From Astragalus membranaceus (taxonomy: Eukaryota > Streptophyta > Magnoliopsida > Fabales > Fabaceae): a stretch of DNA of 64,000 nt. The position numbers were made by a program, and so were the translations under genes. The DNA lies in NCBI GenBank assembly GCA_039519185.1, contig CM076851.1, forward strand, positions 94,066,387 to 94,130,386, written 5' to 3'. Under the pieces are notes generated by a model. It was given only the letters and a program-made list of their open reading frames with translations, had not been told where the DNA came from and searched no databases. Positions 22,462-33,864 of the stretch are shown in pieces; position 1 is the first letter of the stretch, and the number at the start of each line of letters is the position of its first letter.

Positions 22462-23606
22462 CACCCCCAAACTTAAACCATTGCTTGTCCCCAAGTAATG
22501 ACACTTGAACAAGACAAAATGCTCATATAACTAGCTGCAGTTTTTAAATTAAACAGGATTTATGCATAAGCTAATTCTTATCTTTTTCACACACCATAGT
22601 GGTCCACAATTCAAATAGAATCATTACTGCTCAGTTGTGAGTGTGTGACATCAAAGCTCAACTTAGTCCCTAGTTATTTTCAGAATTTCTCTAAGGTTTG
22701 GGAAGAATGGATTTCTTTTGGGTTAGGCAAAGAATGTTTTGAAAAAGAAGAGTGGAATAATCAATTTCACACAAGATTTGAGGGGCTTCAAAGCACAGCA
22801 AAGGGCTTTAATTAGGCATTTTTAGAATATTGGTCAGTGCATAAACTTTTGGTCTAGTGATCAAACGCTGTAGCGCTTCAAAGTCCGTAGACGTTGTAGC
22901 GCTAGATTTTTAATGATTAAAACTAGATGCTATCTTCATTACTGAGCTCCTTATTTGCATTTTCTTTTTATGCTTTTTGGAACAGCTCAGCAATTTATTT
23001 AAGATATTTTGCAACTTTTTCAAGAACACGTTCATTTTTATTCTTCATTTTGCAAAGACCAATTTATCATCTTTTGTTCCTAGCCTTAACATAACCGATG
23101 CACCCCCAAACTTAGCTTTTAAAACAACTCTCAATTTTTAATGAAAACTTGACTAACCCTTTGGTTATCCAAAACTTAACTTTATCCTTAGATTACTCCT
23201 AGCTAACTAGGTTCTTTACTAAGCTTGGATTTTGTGTAAAAGCAGCAATAAGATTATTTCATTGTTTACACAATGCTGCTTTACTCAAAAATTCTTATCT
23301 AAATTTAGCCATATGAATCAGCTTTTGCTTACTAAGAAATTTAAAACATGCAGCTAATCATACTTCCCATTCAAGCATACAAAATATTCAAAAACATGGA
23401 ACACATGCAAAACATGGCATAATTATACTAAATATTTAAAAACATCATTGTACTTAATTTAAAAACACTGTTAGGTCCTCCCCCAGAAATTAAATTCAGC
23501 AGTGTCCTCACTGCGTGCTTGACAAAAAAGGGAGAGGCCTTAGCACAACAACAAAATAAAGTACAAAGTACATAACTGGCATAAGAAGCCAACAATTCTT
23601 GCCTTA
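22462..23606 (-). other. Athila 3' non-coding internal region with polypurine tract
   Basis: Minus-strand GTTTAAGTTTGGGGGTG at 22462-22478 is the polypurine tract next to the LTR. A second similar tract (about 23100-23115) and a third, GGGGGAGGAC, near 23475 follow. No coding domain. It contains one perfect motif copy (22866) and one variant (22892), 26 bp apart. Confidence 0.75.
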
Positions 23607-25541
23607 TTAGGCCTTATTGAGCCTCTTACTGGCTCTTGAAGGTGCTGGGGCTCCTTTTGTTGCCTTCTTCTTCTTTGGCTGAGGTGGAGCACTGCTTTCA
23701 GCCGCTACAGCGGTTGGTGGCGCTGCAGCGCTTACTTCTTGAACTGCTGCCGCTGCAGCGTCTGATTCCTGCTGTGCTTCTTCCTCTTCTGTTTGCTCTG
23801 GCTCTTCGTCTTCCTCCTGTTCTTCCAGCACTGGCTCTGCTTCATCCTGCATATTGACCAGCTCCTCAGCAGCCTCTTTTTCAGATTCCTCATCTGTCAG
23901 ATTTACCTCAGGTAATGGGTCACTAGGTACTGCAGACATAGTTGCTGCAGCACCTACTGGCTGAATACCTTCTTCTGGGTACTCAGCCAGTTTGACACCT
24001 GTGGCTCTTCTAGGCTTTATATATGACTGATAAATTTTCTTGAGCTGCTCAGTGGGTTTTGCTTTTGTTGCTGGTTGTTTTGGTTCAGGCTTCTTTGGTG
24101 TTAGTTGCTTGGCAGGTGTTTTCTTAGGTGTTGGTTTGGTTTGTTCAGGGATGGTGGTGGGGGTTGATGGTGGATTGGTTGTTTTGGCAGTAGGGGTTGG
24201 TTTGGAAGGGGGGGTTTTTGGTTTCTTTGGGCTTGGGGTTGGATCACATTGTATTTCTTCAGCTTGCTCCTCTTTCTCACTCTCAGATTCTTCTTCAGTA
24301 TCACTCTCCTCTCCTGATGATTCTTCATCATCCTGTTTTTCCATCTCTTTCATAACTGCAATTGTTTCTTCTTTATCTTCCTCACCAATGTTTTCAATGT
24401 CATCAGAATCCAGGCTTTCCTCCTCTACTACAGCTTTTTGCACTTTCTTGGCTGGGCTAGGCTTTGTTTTCTTTGCTGGACTAGCCTTTGCTTTCTTAGA
24501 TGGACTAGCCACAACCTTTTTCTTTTCTGCCCTAACTCCCTTTTTAATTGGCTCTTCTTCCAGCAGCCAATCAGGGAATTGAGGAAGGGGAATTGATTTT
24601 TTTCCTTTGGATATTTGAGCATACAATGCTTTTTCCCAATCAAATTTTTCTTTCACAAATTTGCAGAGGACCTGCTGCTTCAGCTCTAAGCGCTGTAGCG
24701 CTTGAGAGTCAGAAGACGCTGTAGCGGCAGGTTTCTGCTTAACTTTGAAAATGCAAGGAAATGCCCCAAGAGGGGATCTTCTTTCTTCTTTCATTTCTAC
24801 TTCAACATCAGCCTCCAAACACAACTCAGTAATTAAACAAGGAAAATATAAGTTACCTCCCTTTTTAAATCTGCACTTCTCTATCTCCCTAGCTATCAAT
24901 CTTCCTACGTCTATCTTTTCTCCAAGCATTATTGCATCTATGACGATGAGTCTTTCTTTTTCCACAAATGTTGTGTGAGATGTAGGCAGTAGGGAGTGTT
25001 TGATGAAACTACACCACAGATTTGCTTCTTCACACAGATAGGCTTTTTTGATTTTGTATTCAGCTCCAAATTTGTCCCAAGTTGCTCCTTCCACACAAAT
25101 CCTTCTTCGAACAGCTTCCATTTCTTCGTCTCCCCAATTCAGCACTTTAGTTTCCAGCGCTTTTCCATGATAGCCCAGATGGAAGATATCATTGATTGTT
25201 CTGGAGTTGAAGTTTACAGTTTCTCCTCTCACCAGTGAATGGGTTTGAGGTTTTCCCTCCTTAGGTTCTTCAATGCCAGAATAGAACTCCCTTACCAAAG
25301 ACGTCATGTAGTCTTTTCGATGCTTAATGAAGCTCTCCCATCCCAACGCTGTGACAGCGGTTGAAAACGCCTCAGGAGCACTTTCTGTCTTGAATCCTCT
25401 TTCAGCTATGAAATCCATTTTCCAAAACCTCTGAGGATCTTGAGTTGCCTTAGCCATGGTGTTTTTGGTAGGATTTGAGGGTTCTGGTTTCTTAGTAGCT
25501 CCCTTACCAGATCGTTTGAGGGCGGCTTGTTTCTTTGTCAT
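23607..25541 (-). CDS. Athila extra ORF, 644 aa, plant-transposon-type N-domain with basic and acidic tails
   Basis: An open frame from ATG at 25541 to the stop at 23607, between pol and the 3' LTR, the place of the so-called env-like ORF of Athila. Residues 1-35 are basic. Residues about 45-260 form a folded domain (ERGFKTES, SLVREFYSGI, VRGETVNFNSRTINDIF) like the putative plant transposon protein domain found in many Athila-related ORFs. Residues about 340-375 repeat SPxKK-type units (SPSKKAKASPAKKTKPSPAKK) that resemble histone H1 tails. Then come acidic runs, a Pro/Lys/Thr-rich linker, and a Lys-rich end (KKKKATKGAPAPSRASKR). I see no signal peptide or membrane segment, so an envelope role is not supported; a nuclear, DNA- or chromatin-binding role is an inference. 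Five motif copies (CGCTGCAGCG or a strand variant) lie in its linker-coding parts. Confidence 0.75.
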   Translation of the reverse strand: MTKKQAALKRSGKGATKKPEPSNPTKNTMAKATQDPQRFWKMDFIAERGFKTESAPEAFSTAVTALGWESFIKHRKDYMTSLVREFYSGIEEPKEGKPQTHSLVRGETVNFNSRTINDIFHLGYHGKALETKVLNWGDEEMEAVRRRICVEGATWDKFGAEYKIKKAYLCEEANLWCSFIKHSLLPTSHTTFVEKERLIVIDAIMLGEKIDVGRLIAREIEKCRFKKGGNLYFPCLITELCLEADVEVEMKEERRSPLGAFPCIFKVKQKPAATASSDSQALQRLELKQQVLCKFVKEKFDWEKALYAQISKGKKSIPLPQFPDWLLEEEPIKKGVRAEKKKVVASPSKKAKASPAKKTKPSPAKKVQKAVVEEESLDSDDIENIGEEDKEETIAVMKEMEKQDDEESSGEESDTEEESESEKEEQAEEIQCDPTPSPKKPKTPPSKPTPTAKTTNPPSTPTTIPEQTKPTPKKTPAKQLTPKKPEPKQPATKAKPTEQLKKIYQSYIKPRRATGVKLAEYPEEGIQPVGAAATMSAVPSDPLPEVNLTDEESEKEAAEELVNMQDEAEPVLEEQEEDEEPEQTEEEEAQQESDAAAAAVQEVSAAAPPTAVAAESSAPPQPKKKKATKGAPAPSRASKRLNKA

Positions 25542-26064
25542 GGTTGGTTAAGATCTTTGCGTATTTGTTTCTGGGTGTTTTGGGAAATGTTGGTGTGTGT
25601 TGGGACGAAGGAAGAAGAAGGAATGGAAGTTATGAGTGGTGAGTGTAACGGTTGCGAGCAGTTTCAGAGATTTAGGAAAGAGAAAGAGAAAGAGAAAAGA
25701 AAATGGTGGCGTGGGGAGTTGTGGATAATAAAGTTACGGTTTTGTGAGTGAAGTGGGAGAGAGAAGATGAAACTGTTGATTTGACAATTGCAGGTGAGTA
25801 GGTGCACGTGCTTGTCAGGCTAGGGATGGGGGTACAGTGCCAGCTCACCCTGAGCAAGATCTTTTTATTTTTTTGTTTGACCACACCCAGCCCTTTTTTC
25901 TTTTTTTAAGATAAGCGCTACAGCGTCGTTGTTATAAGTAACCGCTACAGCGTTTATCCTAATTTCCTGCATAGAAAACAAACATAAAAATTTTGTTAGA
26001 ATCTTTGGGGTGCCTCCCAAGAGCGCTTGCTTTTAAAGTCTGTAGCCAGACTTTCTCTTTCAAA
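25542..26064 (-). other. Spacer between the Athila extra ORF and pol
   Basis: About 520 bp with no domain. It contains two CGCTACAGCG copies, at 25916-25925 and 25943-25952, and would act as the leader of the extra ORF if that is expressed from its own or a spliced transcript. Confidence 0.6.
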
Positions 26065-29000
26065 TTAGAGATCTTTAAGCTCAATTGTGGTTTTGTCCCT
26101 TACCACATTTTCACCAAAATATTGTTTAACCCTTTGGCCATTCACTTTGAAGGTAGTATTGGTTGTTATATCATAGAGGTCCACAGCCCCATGGCTATAT
26201 ATTTTTATCACTTGAAAAGGGCCTGACCACCTAGATTTTAACTTTCCAGGAAACAATCTTAACCTGGAGTTGTAAAGCAATACCTGTCCTCCTTCTGTGA
26301 GATCTCTTTTCATCAGTTTTTGATCATGCCATACTTTGGTTTTTTCTTTATAGATTGCTGCATTCTCATAAGCAAAATGCCTAAGTTCTTCCAATTCATT
26401 CAGTTGCAGCAATCTAGCATCTCCTGCTTTCTTGTAGTCAAAATTGAGTTTTTTTAGAGCCCAATGGGCCTTGTGTTGAAGTTCAATTGGTAGGTGACAG
26501 GACTTCCCATAAACCAACCTATAGGGAGACATCCCCAAAGGTGTTTTATAAGCTGTTCTGTAGGCCCATAAAGCATCATCTAGATGTATTGACCATTCTT
26601 TCCTTGAAGGCCCTACCATCTTTTCCAACATCCTTTTTATTTCTCTATTTGACAATTCAGTTTGACCACTAGTTTGTGGATGATAAGCAGTTGCTATTTT
26701 ATGTTTGACTCCATATTTAGCCAATAGGGTCTCAATTAGTTTATTACAAAAATGAGATCCTTCATCACTTATGATGGCTCTAGGAGTTCCAAAACGAGTG
26801 AAAATGTTTTTCACTAAAAATTTGCTCACAGACCTTGCATCATTGTTGGGTAAAGCAACAGCTTCCACCCATTTTGAGACATAGTCTACAGCTACTAAAA
26901 TGTATAGGTTTCCATGAGAAGGGGGAAAAGGTCCCATGAAATCCATTCCCCAAACATCAAAGAGTTCAATCTCTAGAATGTTTGTCAAAGGCATTTCATG
27001 TTTGTTTGAAATATTCCCTGTTCTTTGGCACCTATCACATTTTTTTACAAAGTCTTGAGCATCTCTAAAAAGTGAAGGCCAGAAGTAGCCTGATTGCAAT
27101 ACCTTTGCAGCAGTTCTAACACCACCAAAATGACCACCACATGGTGCAGAATGGCAGTGCTGTAGCACTTGAATTTGTTCTTCCTCTGCTAGGCATCTCC
27201 TCATTAACTGGTCTTGACACTTCTTGTATAGAAAAGGTTCATCCCAATAATATTGTTTCATTGTGTGGAAGAACCTTCTCTTTTGCTGATAAGTCATCTC
27301 AGCAGGTACCACCTTGCTAATGAGAAAGTTCACTATATCAGCATACCAAGGTGTTGCAGGTTCACCCGCTGCAGCGTCAAGTGTTGTTATATTGACCGCT
27401 ACAGCGGTTGATGAGTCATCAGTCATTGCCAACAGCTGTTTATCTGGAAAGTATTCCTTGATCTCCCCACCTGCTGTACCTGCAACATTCCTTTCTAATC
27501 TAGAAAGATGATCAGCAACTTGGTTCTCCACTCCCTTTTTATCCCTTATTTCTAAATCAAATTCTTGGAGTAGGAGAACCCACCTAATTATCCTAGGCTT
27601 TGCATCTTTTTTTGTTATCAAATATTTAATGGCTGAATGGTCTGTGAAGACAATCACCTTGGTGCCAACTAAATATGATCTGAATTTATCAAATGCAAAG
27701 ACCACAGCTAGTAGTTCTTTTTCAGTGACTGTGTAATTCATTTGAGCTTCTATAAGTGTTTTGCTAGCATAATATATAAAGTGAAAAATTTTATCATACC
27801 TTTGCCCAAGGACAGCTCCAATGGCAAAATCACTAGCATCACACATAAGCTCAAAAGGCTTACTCCAGTCAGGAGCTATAATAACTGGTGCTGTTATTAA
27901 AGCTTTCTTTAATTTATCAAAGGCTAATATGCATGGCTCATCAAATATAAAGGGGTTATCATGCTGTAACAGCTGACATAAAGGTTTGGAGATTTTTGAA
28001 AAATCTTTTATGAATCTCCTATAGAACCCAGCATGCCCCAAAAAGCTTCTAATCCCTTTGATGTTGGTTGGTGGAGATAGCTTCTCAATGACCTCTATTT
28101 TAGCCTTGTCCACTTCCAATCCTTTTTTGGATATCTTATGCCCCAAAACTATACCTTCTTGCACCATAAAATGGCATTTCTCCCAGTTCAGCACAAGGTT
28201 AGTTTCTTCACATCTAATCAAGATTTCTTCCAAATTGGATAGGCAGAGATGGAATGTTTCTCCAAACACAGAGAAATCATCCATGAAGAATTCCATGGAT
28301 TTTTCAATGTAATCGGAGAAAATTGCCATCATACACCTTTGAAAGGTGGCAGGTGCATTACACAGGCCAAATGGCATCCTTCTAAAAGCAAAGGTGCCAT
28401 ATGGACAAGTGAATGTAGTCTTCTGCTGATCTTCAGGTAATATTGCAATCTGGTTATAACCTGAATAACCATCAAGAAAGCAATAAAATTCTTTACCTGC
28501 TAGCCTGTCCAGCATCTAGTCAATGAAAGGCAATGGAAAATGGTCCTTTCTTGTTGCCTTATTTAACCTCCTGTAATCCATGCATATTCTCCAGCCTGTT
28601 ATTTTTCTGGTTGGAAGCAGCTCATTCATCTCATTTGTTATTACTGTTACCCCTCCCTTCTTTGGCACACATTGCACAGGACTTACCCATGCACTGTCAG
28701 AAATGGGGTATACAATACCTGCATCCAACCACTTGATGATTTCCTCACCACCTCCTTCATAATTGGATTCAACCTCCTCTGCCCTTCAATGCAATTTTTA
28801 GAGCCTTCATCTAACACTATTCCGTGCATACAAATGGTTGGACTAATACCTTTTATGTCTGACATTTGCCAACCAATTGCCTTTTTATGCCGCTGTAGCG
28901 TCTGAATCAGATCCTGTTCCTGCTTTTCAGAAAGGTCAGCAGCAATTATAACATGCAAAGTACTATTGTTACCTAGATAAGCATATTTGAGGTGTGAAGG

Positions 29001-31661
29001 CAACTCTTTAAGTTCCAGAGTTGGTGGTTGTTCAGTGGAGGGGAGATCCTTTCTCATGTCTGAATTCTCCTGCTCCAAAGATTCATATTTCTTAGCCCAT
29101 ATTGCTTTGGCTGTCTGTTCCTCTTCTTCTGCAGCTTCTGCATCAAACCCTGTATCTTCACTGCTGTCCAGTAATTGCCTCAGATGATCTGTGCTTTTCT
29201 GGAAGTGATCCTGAACTACTTTGTCAATAACAGAGACAAAGGAGCACTCCTCAAGGTTGGGACCTGGAAATTTCATAGCATTGAGAATGTTGAACTTGAC
29301 TTCTTGGTCATTGACCCTCATGATCAATTCTCCTCTTTGCATATCTATCAAAGTTCTTCCAGTGGCCAAGAATGGTCTTCCCAATATGATGGGGACTTCT
29401 TTATCTGCTTCAAAGTCCAAGATTACAAAATCAACAGGAAATACAAATTTGTCTACCTTTATTAGAACATCTTCTAAGATTCCTTCTGGATATGCAAGAG
29501 TTCTATCAGCTAGCTGCAGTGTAAGTGAGGTAGGTTTGGCTGTTCCCACTCCTAGCTGAGTGTATATGGACTTGGGCATGAGATTTATGCTGGCTCCCAA
29601 ATCACACAGGGCACGGCCAGAGTAAAAATTTCCAATTGAGCATGGTATAGTAAAACTGCCAGGATCCTTTGATTTGGGTGGGAGCTTGTTTTGCATCAAC
29701 ATGCTGCATTCCCCAGTCATTGCCACTATTTCAAACTCCCCTAGTCTCCTCCTCTTAGTAAGCACATCCTTCATAAACTTTGCATAGTTAGGCATTTGTT
29801 GGAGAGCCTCCACCAAAGGAACATTAATGTGCAATTGTTTAAGGACTTCTAGGAATTTGTTAAATTGCTTGTCTTCATGAGCCTTTCGAAGTCTTTGAGG
29901 ATATGGAGGATCTGGGTATGTTGGGATAGTTCTGGGTGAAGGTGGTATTTTCTCTACAACAGGCGCTGCAGCGGTAGGTTTAGGCGCTGTAGCGCTTGTT
30001 GTAGGTTCTTTTTGTTTTTCAGATTTTTTGTTTTTCTCATCATCTGAAACAGTTGATGATCCTATCAAATCTCTCCCACTCCTTAAGGTTATAGCTTTTA
30101 CATTCTCCTTCCCTGCAGTACCTGAAGTTGAAGCTTCTGCAGTGGATGGTAATGATCCACTGATTCTTTGGGAAAGGACATTAGCTAATTTCCCCATCTG
30201 TACTTCTAGATTTTTAATGGAAGCTTCATGAGTTTTCAAGGCTGTCTTGCAGTCACTCATAAAACCTTTCATCAATCCTTCCAATGAATTATCTATCACA
30301 GGGGCATTCTGTCTTTGGTAGTTCTGAGCAGGGAATCCTGGTGGATTTGCTGGAGCACTATAACTAGGTGCTGTTGCATTGTTGGCTCCCCATCTGAAAT
30401 TGGGGTGGTTCTTCCAACCAGGATTATATGTATTTGAATAGGGATTATTGTTTTTATTGAAACCCACAAAGTTCACAGAGACAGGATTACCAGGACATTC
30501 TTCATACAAATGCTCTCCTCCACAGTATACACAGCTTACTGACCCTGGAGAGGCTTGCTCAATAACAGCTACTGTAGGTTCATGTACCGTTGCAGCGGTA
30601 ACCGCTACAGCGTTTGATGTGCTCATAGATTTTATCATGTTAGTAAGAGAGGCAACCTGTGCAGATAAAGCAGAAACTTCACTTATTTCATGCACACCAG
30701 CTACCTTGTTTTGCTGAGCTAACCTTTCTGTAGGCCATTGATAGCTATTTGTGGCAATGTCATCAATCAGTTCACATGCCTCATTATAGGAGGTTTTCAA
30801 CAACACACCCCCTGAAGAAGCATCTAACATTTGTCTGGTTGTTGGATCTAGTCCATTGTAGAAGGTTTCCATTTGGATAATCACAGGTATACCATGATGA
30901 GGGCACCTTCTCAACAGCTCCTTCCATCTCTCCCATGCCTCAAACAGTGTTTCAGCATATCTTTGTCTGAATGCAGTAACCTCATTCCTCATTCTTGCAT
31001 TCTTACTTGGAGGAAAATATTTTGCTAAGAATTTCTCAGCCATTTCATTCCAAGTATGGATAGAGTTAGGCTCAAGAGAAGTTAACCAGGCCTTTGCTCT
31101 ATCCTTCAAGGAATAAGGAAAAAGTTTTAATCTGAATGCATCATCACTTACCCCTGGAATGATGAAGTTACTGCAGACTTCCAAAAATTGCTTTAAGTGT
31201 AAATATGGGTCCTCTTGAGGAGAACCACCAAACTGTCCCACTGTTTGTAACATTTGGAACATCATAGGTTTGAATTCAAACTGAGCTGTGTTGAGAGTAG
31301 GTCTTGCTATGCTTGTCTCCATGGTTTGTGGATCAAACACAGCATAGTCCCTCATTGGTCTATCTCTGTCATTTACCATTTGAGCAGGTCCTTCATTTAT
31401 GAATTGATGTCTGTACCAGTCCTCTTGGTCATGTAAGGTTGGAGTGGGTGGCTGTTGATGTCTACCTCTACCCCTTCCACCTGGTTCAGTCCCTCCTCTA
31501 CCAGAGCTAGATCTGCCATGTAGAGTGTGAGCTCTACCAGAATTGGTCCTATGGCTATGTTCTGACATGGTGGGTCTGAGCCTGTGAAGATGTCTTAGCT
31601 TCCTGAACCTTCTCTCTGGTTCTGAGTATGGTTCAAATTCTGGTGGCTGAGACCTGGGCAT
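26065..31661 (-). pseudogene. Athila gag-pol, one frameshift and one stop
   Basis: ATG at 31661. Gag: capsid (DRAKAWLTSLEPNSIHTW at about 187-204), CCHC knuckle CVYCGGEHLYEEC at residues 377-389, then protease with CDLGASINLMP (Asp at about 687). Near 28740 a small deletion shifts the frame just before RT. The RT start follows (ISDSAWVSPVQCVPKKGG), then a TAG at 28516-28518 in place of a Gln-type codon in the FID-MLDRLAG stretch. From 28515 to 26065 the frame is open: RT with FMDDFSVFG, RNase H with CDASDFAIGAVLG, integrase with a HHCC finger and the acidic residues in WGMDFMGPF, ISDEGSHF and HPQTSGQTELSNREI. Two lesions make this copy unable to yield a full polyprotein, though all domains remain recognisable. 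Confidence 0.9.
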
Positions 31662-31713
31662 ACGCTGTAGCGCTTACTGCTGCAGCAACAAGAAACAACA
31701 CACCAGTGTAAAA
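31662..31713 (-). other. Athila leader, gag-proximal part
   Basis: Between the gag ATG and Tekay-2. A CGCTGTAGCG copy (31663-31672) lies one base from the start codon. The leader resumes at 40500 on the far side of Tekay-2, so the total leader is only about 100 bp. Confidence 0.75.
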
Positions 31714-32539
31714 TGTAACACCCCGGTATTTCTATTTATTAAAAATACCCAAGTGCACATTAGAAACACATCAGAGATATAAAATTCCTGCATAAATACT
31801 GAACACTGCAAAAATAGTTTTCACTGGACAACAGCCAAGCAGTCTTAATACACATAAGACCATAAAATTCAGCGAACTATCCTACTCAGTATCATACAAG
31901 AAAGCGGAAATAAAAAGATTTACACTAAAGTCGTAGTGTTGCGGTACATAGACAACAAGAGGAAATGTAAACTTAAACATAATGCTAAGTCATCCGCAAC
32001 CAGTCCGAGCCCAACCTACTCGTGCCTCTTGGACTTCCTCGGTCCCTGTGTCTCTGTAAAACAACAACATTTAAACAGTGAGATACAATCTCAGTGAGTT
32101 CTACCGTAACCCCTACTAGCTCTCTCGGTTTTAGTTTAAAACATTTTTCAATCTCAACACGGCATCGACTGCGTAACCGCTACTCCCGATGAACCGCATT
32201 ATTTTACACATAGCATTCCACCGACTGCGTAACCGCTACTCCCGGGGAATTTGCTATAACTTAGTACGACACCGACTGCGTAACCGCTACTCCAGGTGAA
32301 CCGTACTACAATTAATTTAACATAACACCGACTGCGTAACCGCTACTCCCGGTGAACCCCCCTACCAATAGTACATTCTCCCATTGGCATGGAGCCTAGG
32401 GTAAGGGATCATGACTGCCCTGCCTAGTATTTTACACATGGGTCGTCACCCAACTCGATACATATACACACACAGGTCTGTAATCATATGAACTCAGGGT
32501 CCATCACCTCAAATAACCAGTTGAACACTTAACCCACGC

Positions 32540-32546
32540 TTTTATA
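32540..32546 (-). promoter_or_regulatory. TATA box of Tekay-2 3' LTR
   Basis: Minus-strand TATAAAA within CTTTTATAAAACC. The same sequence is at 39220-39226 in the 5' LTR, and a close match, GTTTTATAAAACC, is at 42335-42344 in the Tekay-3 central LTR. Confidence 0.6.
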
Positions 32547-32755
32547 AAACCAAGTTCACACTCGCACTCTAATTGACCGCTTTTCGACACAATTTTTCAA
32601 TATCAAAAACAGTTCATTTTGCCTTAAAAATAGAATATTCAGTTAGGCCTCTGAATAAGCTTTGCAACGCATCTTAGAACACCTCAATCGGGTTCCCGGA
32701 TCAAAAGATATCGCGAAAACAAAATCAGTGAAAAACTGTTGAAAATCTGCAAAAC

Positions 32756-32860
32756 GTCGCGACGCGAACTGCTACCGTCGTGACGCGAAAAACGACAGAA
32801 ACATTTTGCGTGACAAAACTGCACTTGGTCGCGACGCGATGCCCTGCGGGTCGCGACGCG
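32756..32860 (-). promoter_or_regulatory. Paired GTCGCGACGCG array
   Basis: Starts at 32756, 32777, 32828 and 32850, spacing 21, 51 and 22 bp. The array lies about 210-310 bp upstream (minus sense) of the TATA box. The 5' LTR has the same four at 39436, 39457, 39508 and 39530, all intact. Confidence 0.78.
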
Positions 32861-33814
32861 ATGGAGACCTGTCTGGTGCAGATTTTGCGATTTTCGCGAA
32901 ATCCGCTATTCCGCTCAATTCCGATTTCAGTTCCGATCGAAAACAAATTTGACAACCAGCAAAACCAGTCCAACCAATACCATATAATCAATCAATCAAA
33001 TCAAAAACTCAATCAAAACGAATTTTTATTCAAAGCGCTATTTTTCGAATAACGGTTTTGTCTCAGAATTTCTCGAAACCAATCAACACACAAATTACAC
33101 CAACACAGAATAAACCTAAGCGTGAGTAAAACTCACCCTTGAAGCGAGAGCCGATATCGAACCGAATTTGCCGAGACGTCGAAATTACCGAATCGAACCC
33201 AAACAACACCGAACCGCTCCTAACTTCGTTCCGAGCTTCCAATCGCGTTCAATCCGCTCCTAGCTTCGATCCTAAGCATAACCCAATCACCAACACAACC
33301 TATTAATCCTTGATTTCAACAAATTTCTCCACAAAACCCTCAATTTTCGAAGTCAAATAGAAGGGGAAAAATGGAAGGAAAGCTTACCAAGTTATGGGGT
33401 TATGTTGAGGGAGAGGAGGTGATGAAGATGATGAAGTTTGGAGCTTGGAGGTTGAGGATTCTTCTTCTTCTCTTCCCTTTTTCCTTCTTCTTTTTCCTTC
33501 TTCTTTTCTCTTCTTCCTTTCTCTGTTTCAGCGCTTCCTTTCTCTTTTCTTTCTTTCCTTTCTTTTTCTTTTATTTAACACACACACACATATTTATTTA
33601 ATTAATAAATAAGTGGTGGCGTGGTCCAATTACCATATTGACCCAGATTCCTTATTTCGATTCCAAAACTTCCTTGGTCCGTATTATTCGGTCAACGACC
33701 CTGTGACAGCCAATAATTAATTTTAGCACTCAATAATTTTACCAATTAAGTACCAAATTAATTCAATTGGGTTTACATCCAAATAATTCGATTAATTATT
33801 TTGGGGATGTTACA

Positions 33815-33830
33815 TTCTCCCCAACTTGAA
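33815..33830 (-). promoter_or_regulatory. Polypurine tract of Tekay-2
   Basis: Minus-strand CAAGTTGGGGAGAA directly before the 3' LTR; the same tract is at 43552-43567 in Tekay-3. Confidence 0.85.
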
Positions 33831-33864
33831 AGAATTTTGTCCTCAAAATTAGACACAACATACC

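Larger units (their letters stand above)
31714..33814 (-). repeat. 3' LTR of Tekay-2
   Basis: TGTAACACCCCGG to GGATGTTACA. It holds four CACCGACTGCG-type repeats (about 32160-32360; the first is degenerate), a TATA box at 32540-32546, four GTCGCGACGCG copies at 32756, 32777 (one CpG decayed to TpG), 32828 and 32850, the inverted repeat GTGAGTAAAACTCAC at 33122-33136, and a pyrimidine-rich block with a CA run near 33580. Confidence 0.93.

Noticed and set aside
26065..31661. Many plus-strand frames over the Athila gag-pol
   Set aside because: Shadows of the minus-strand gene.
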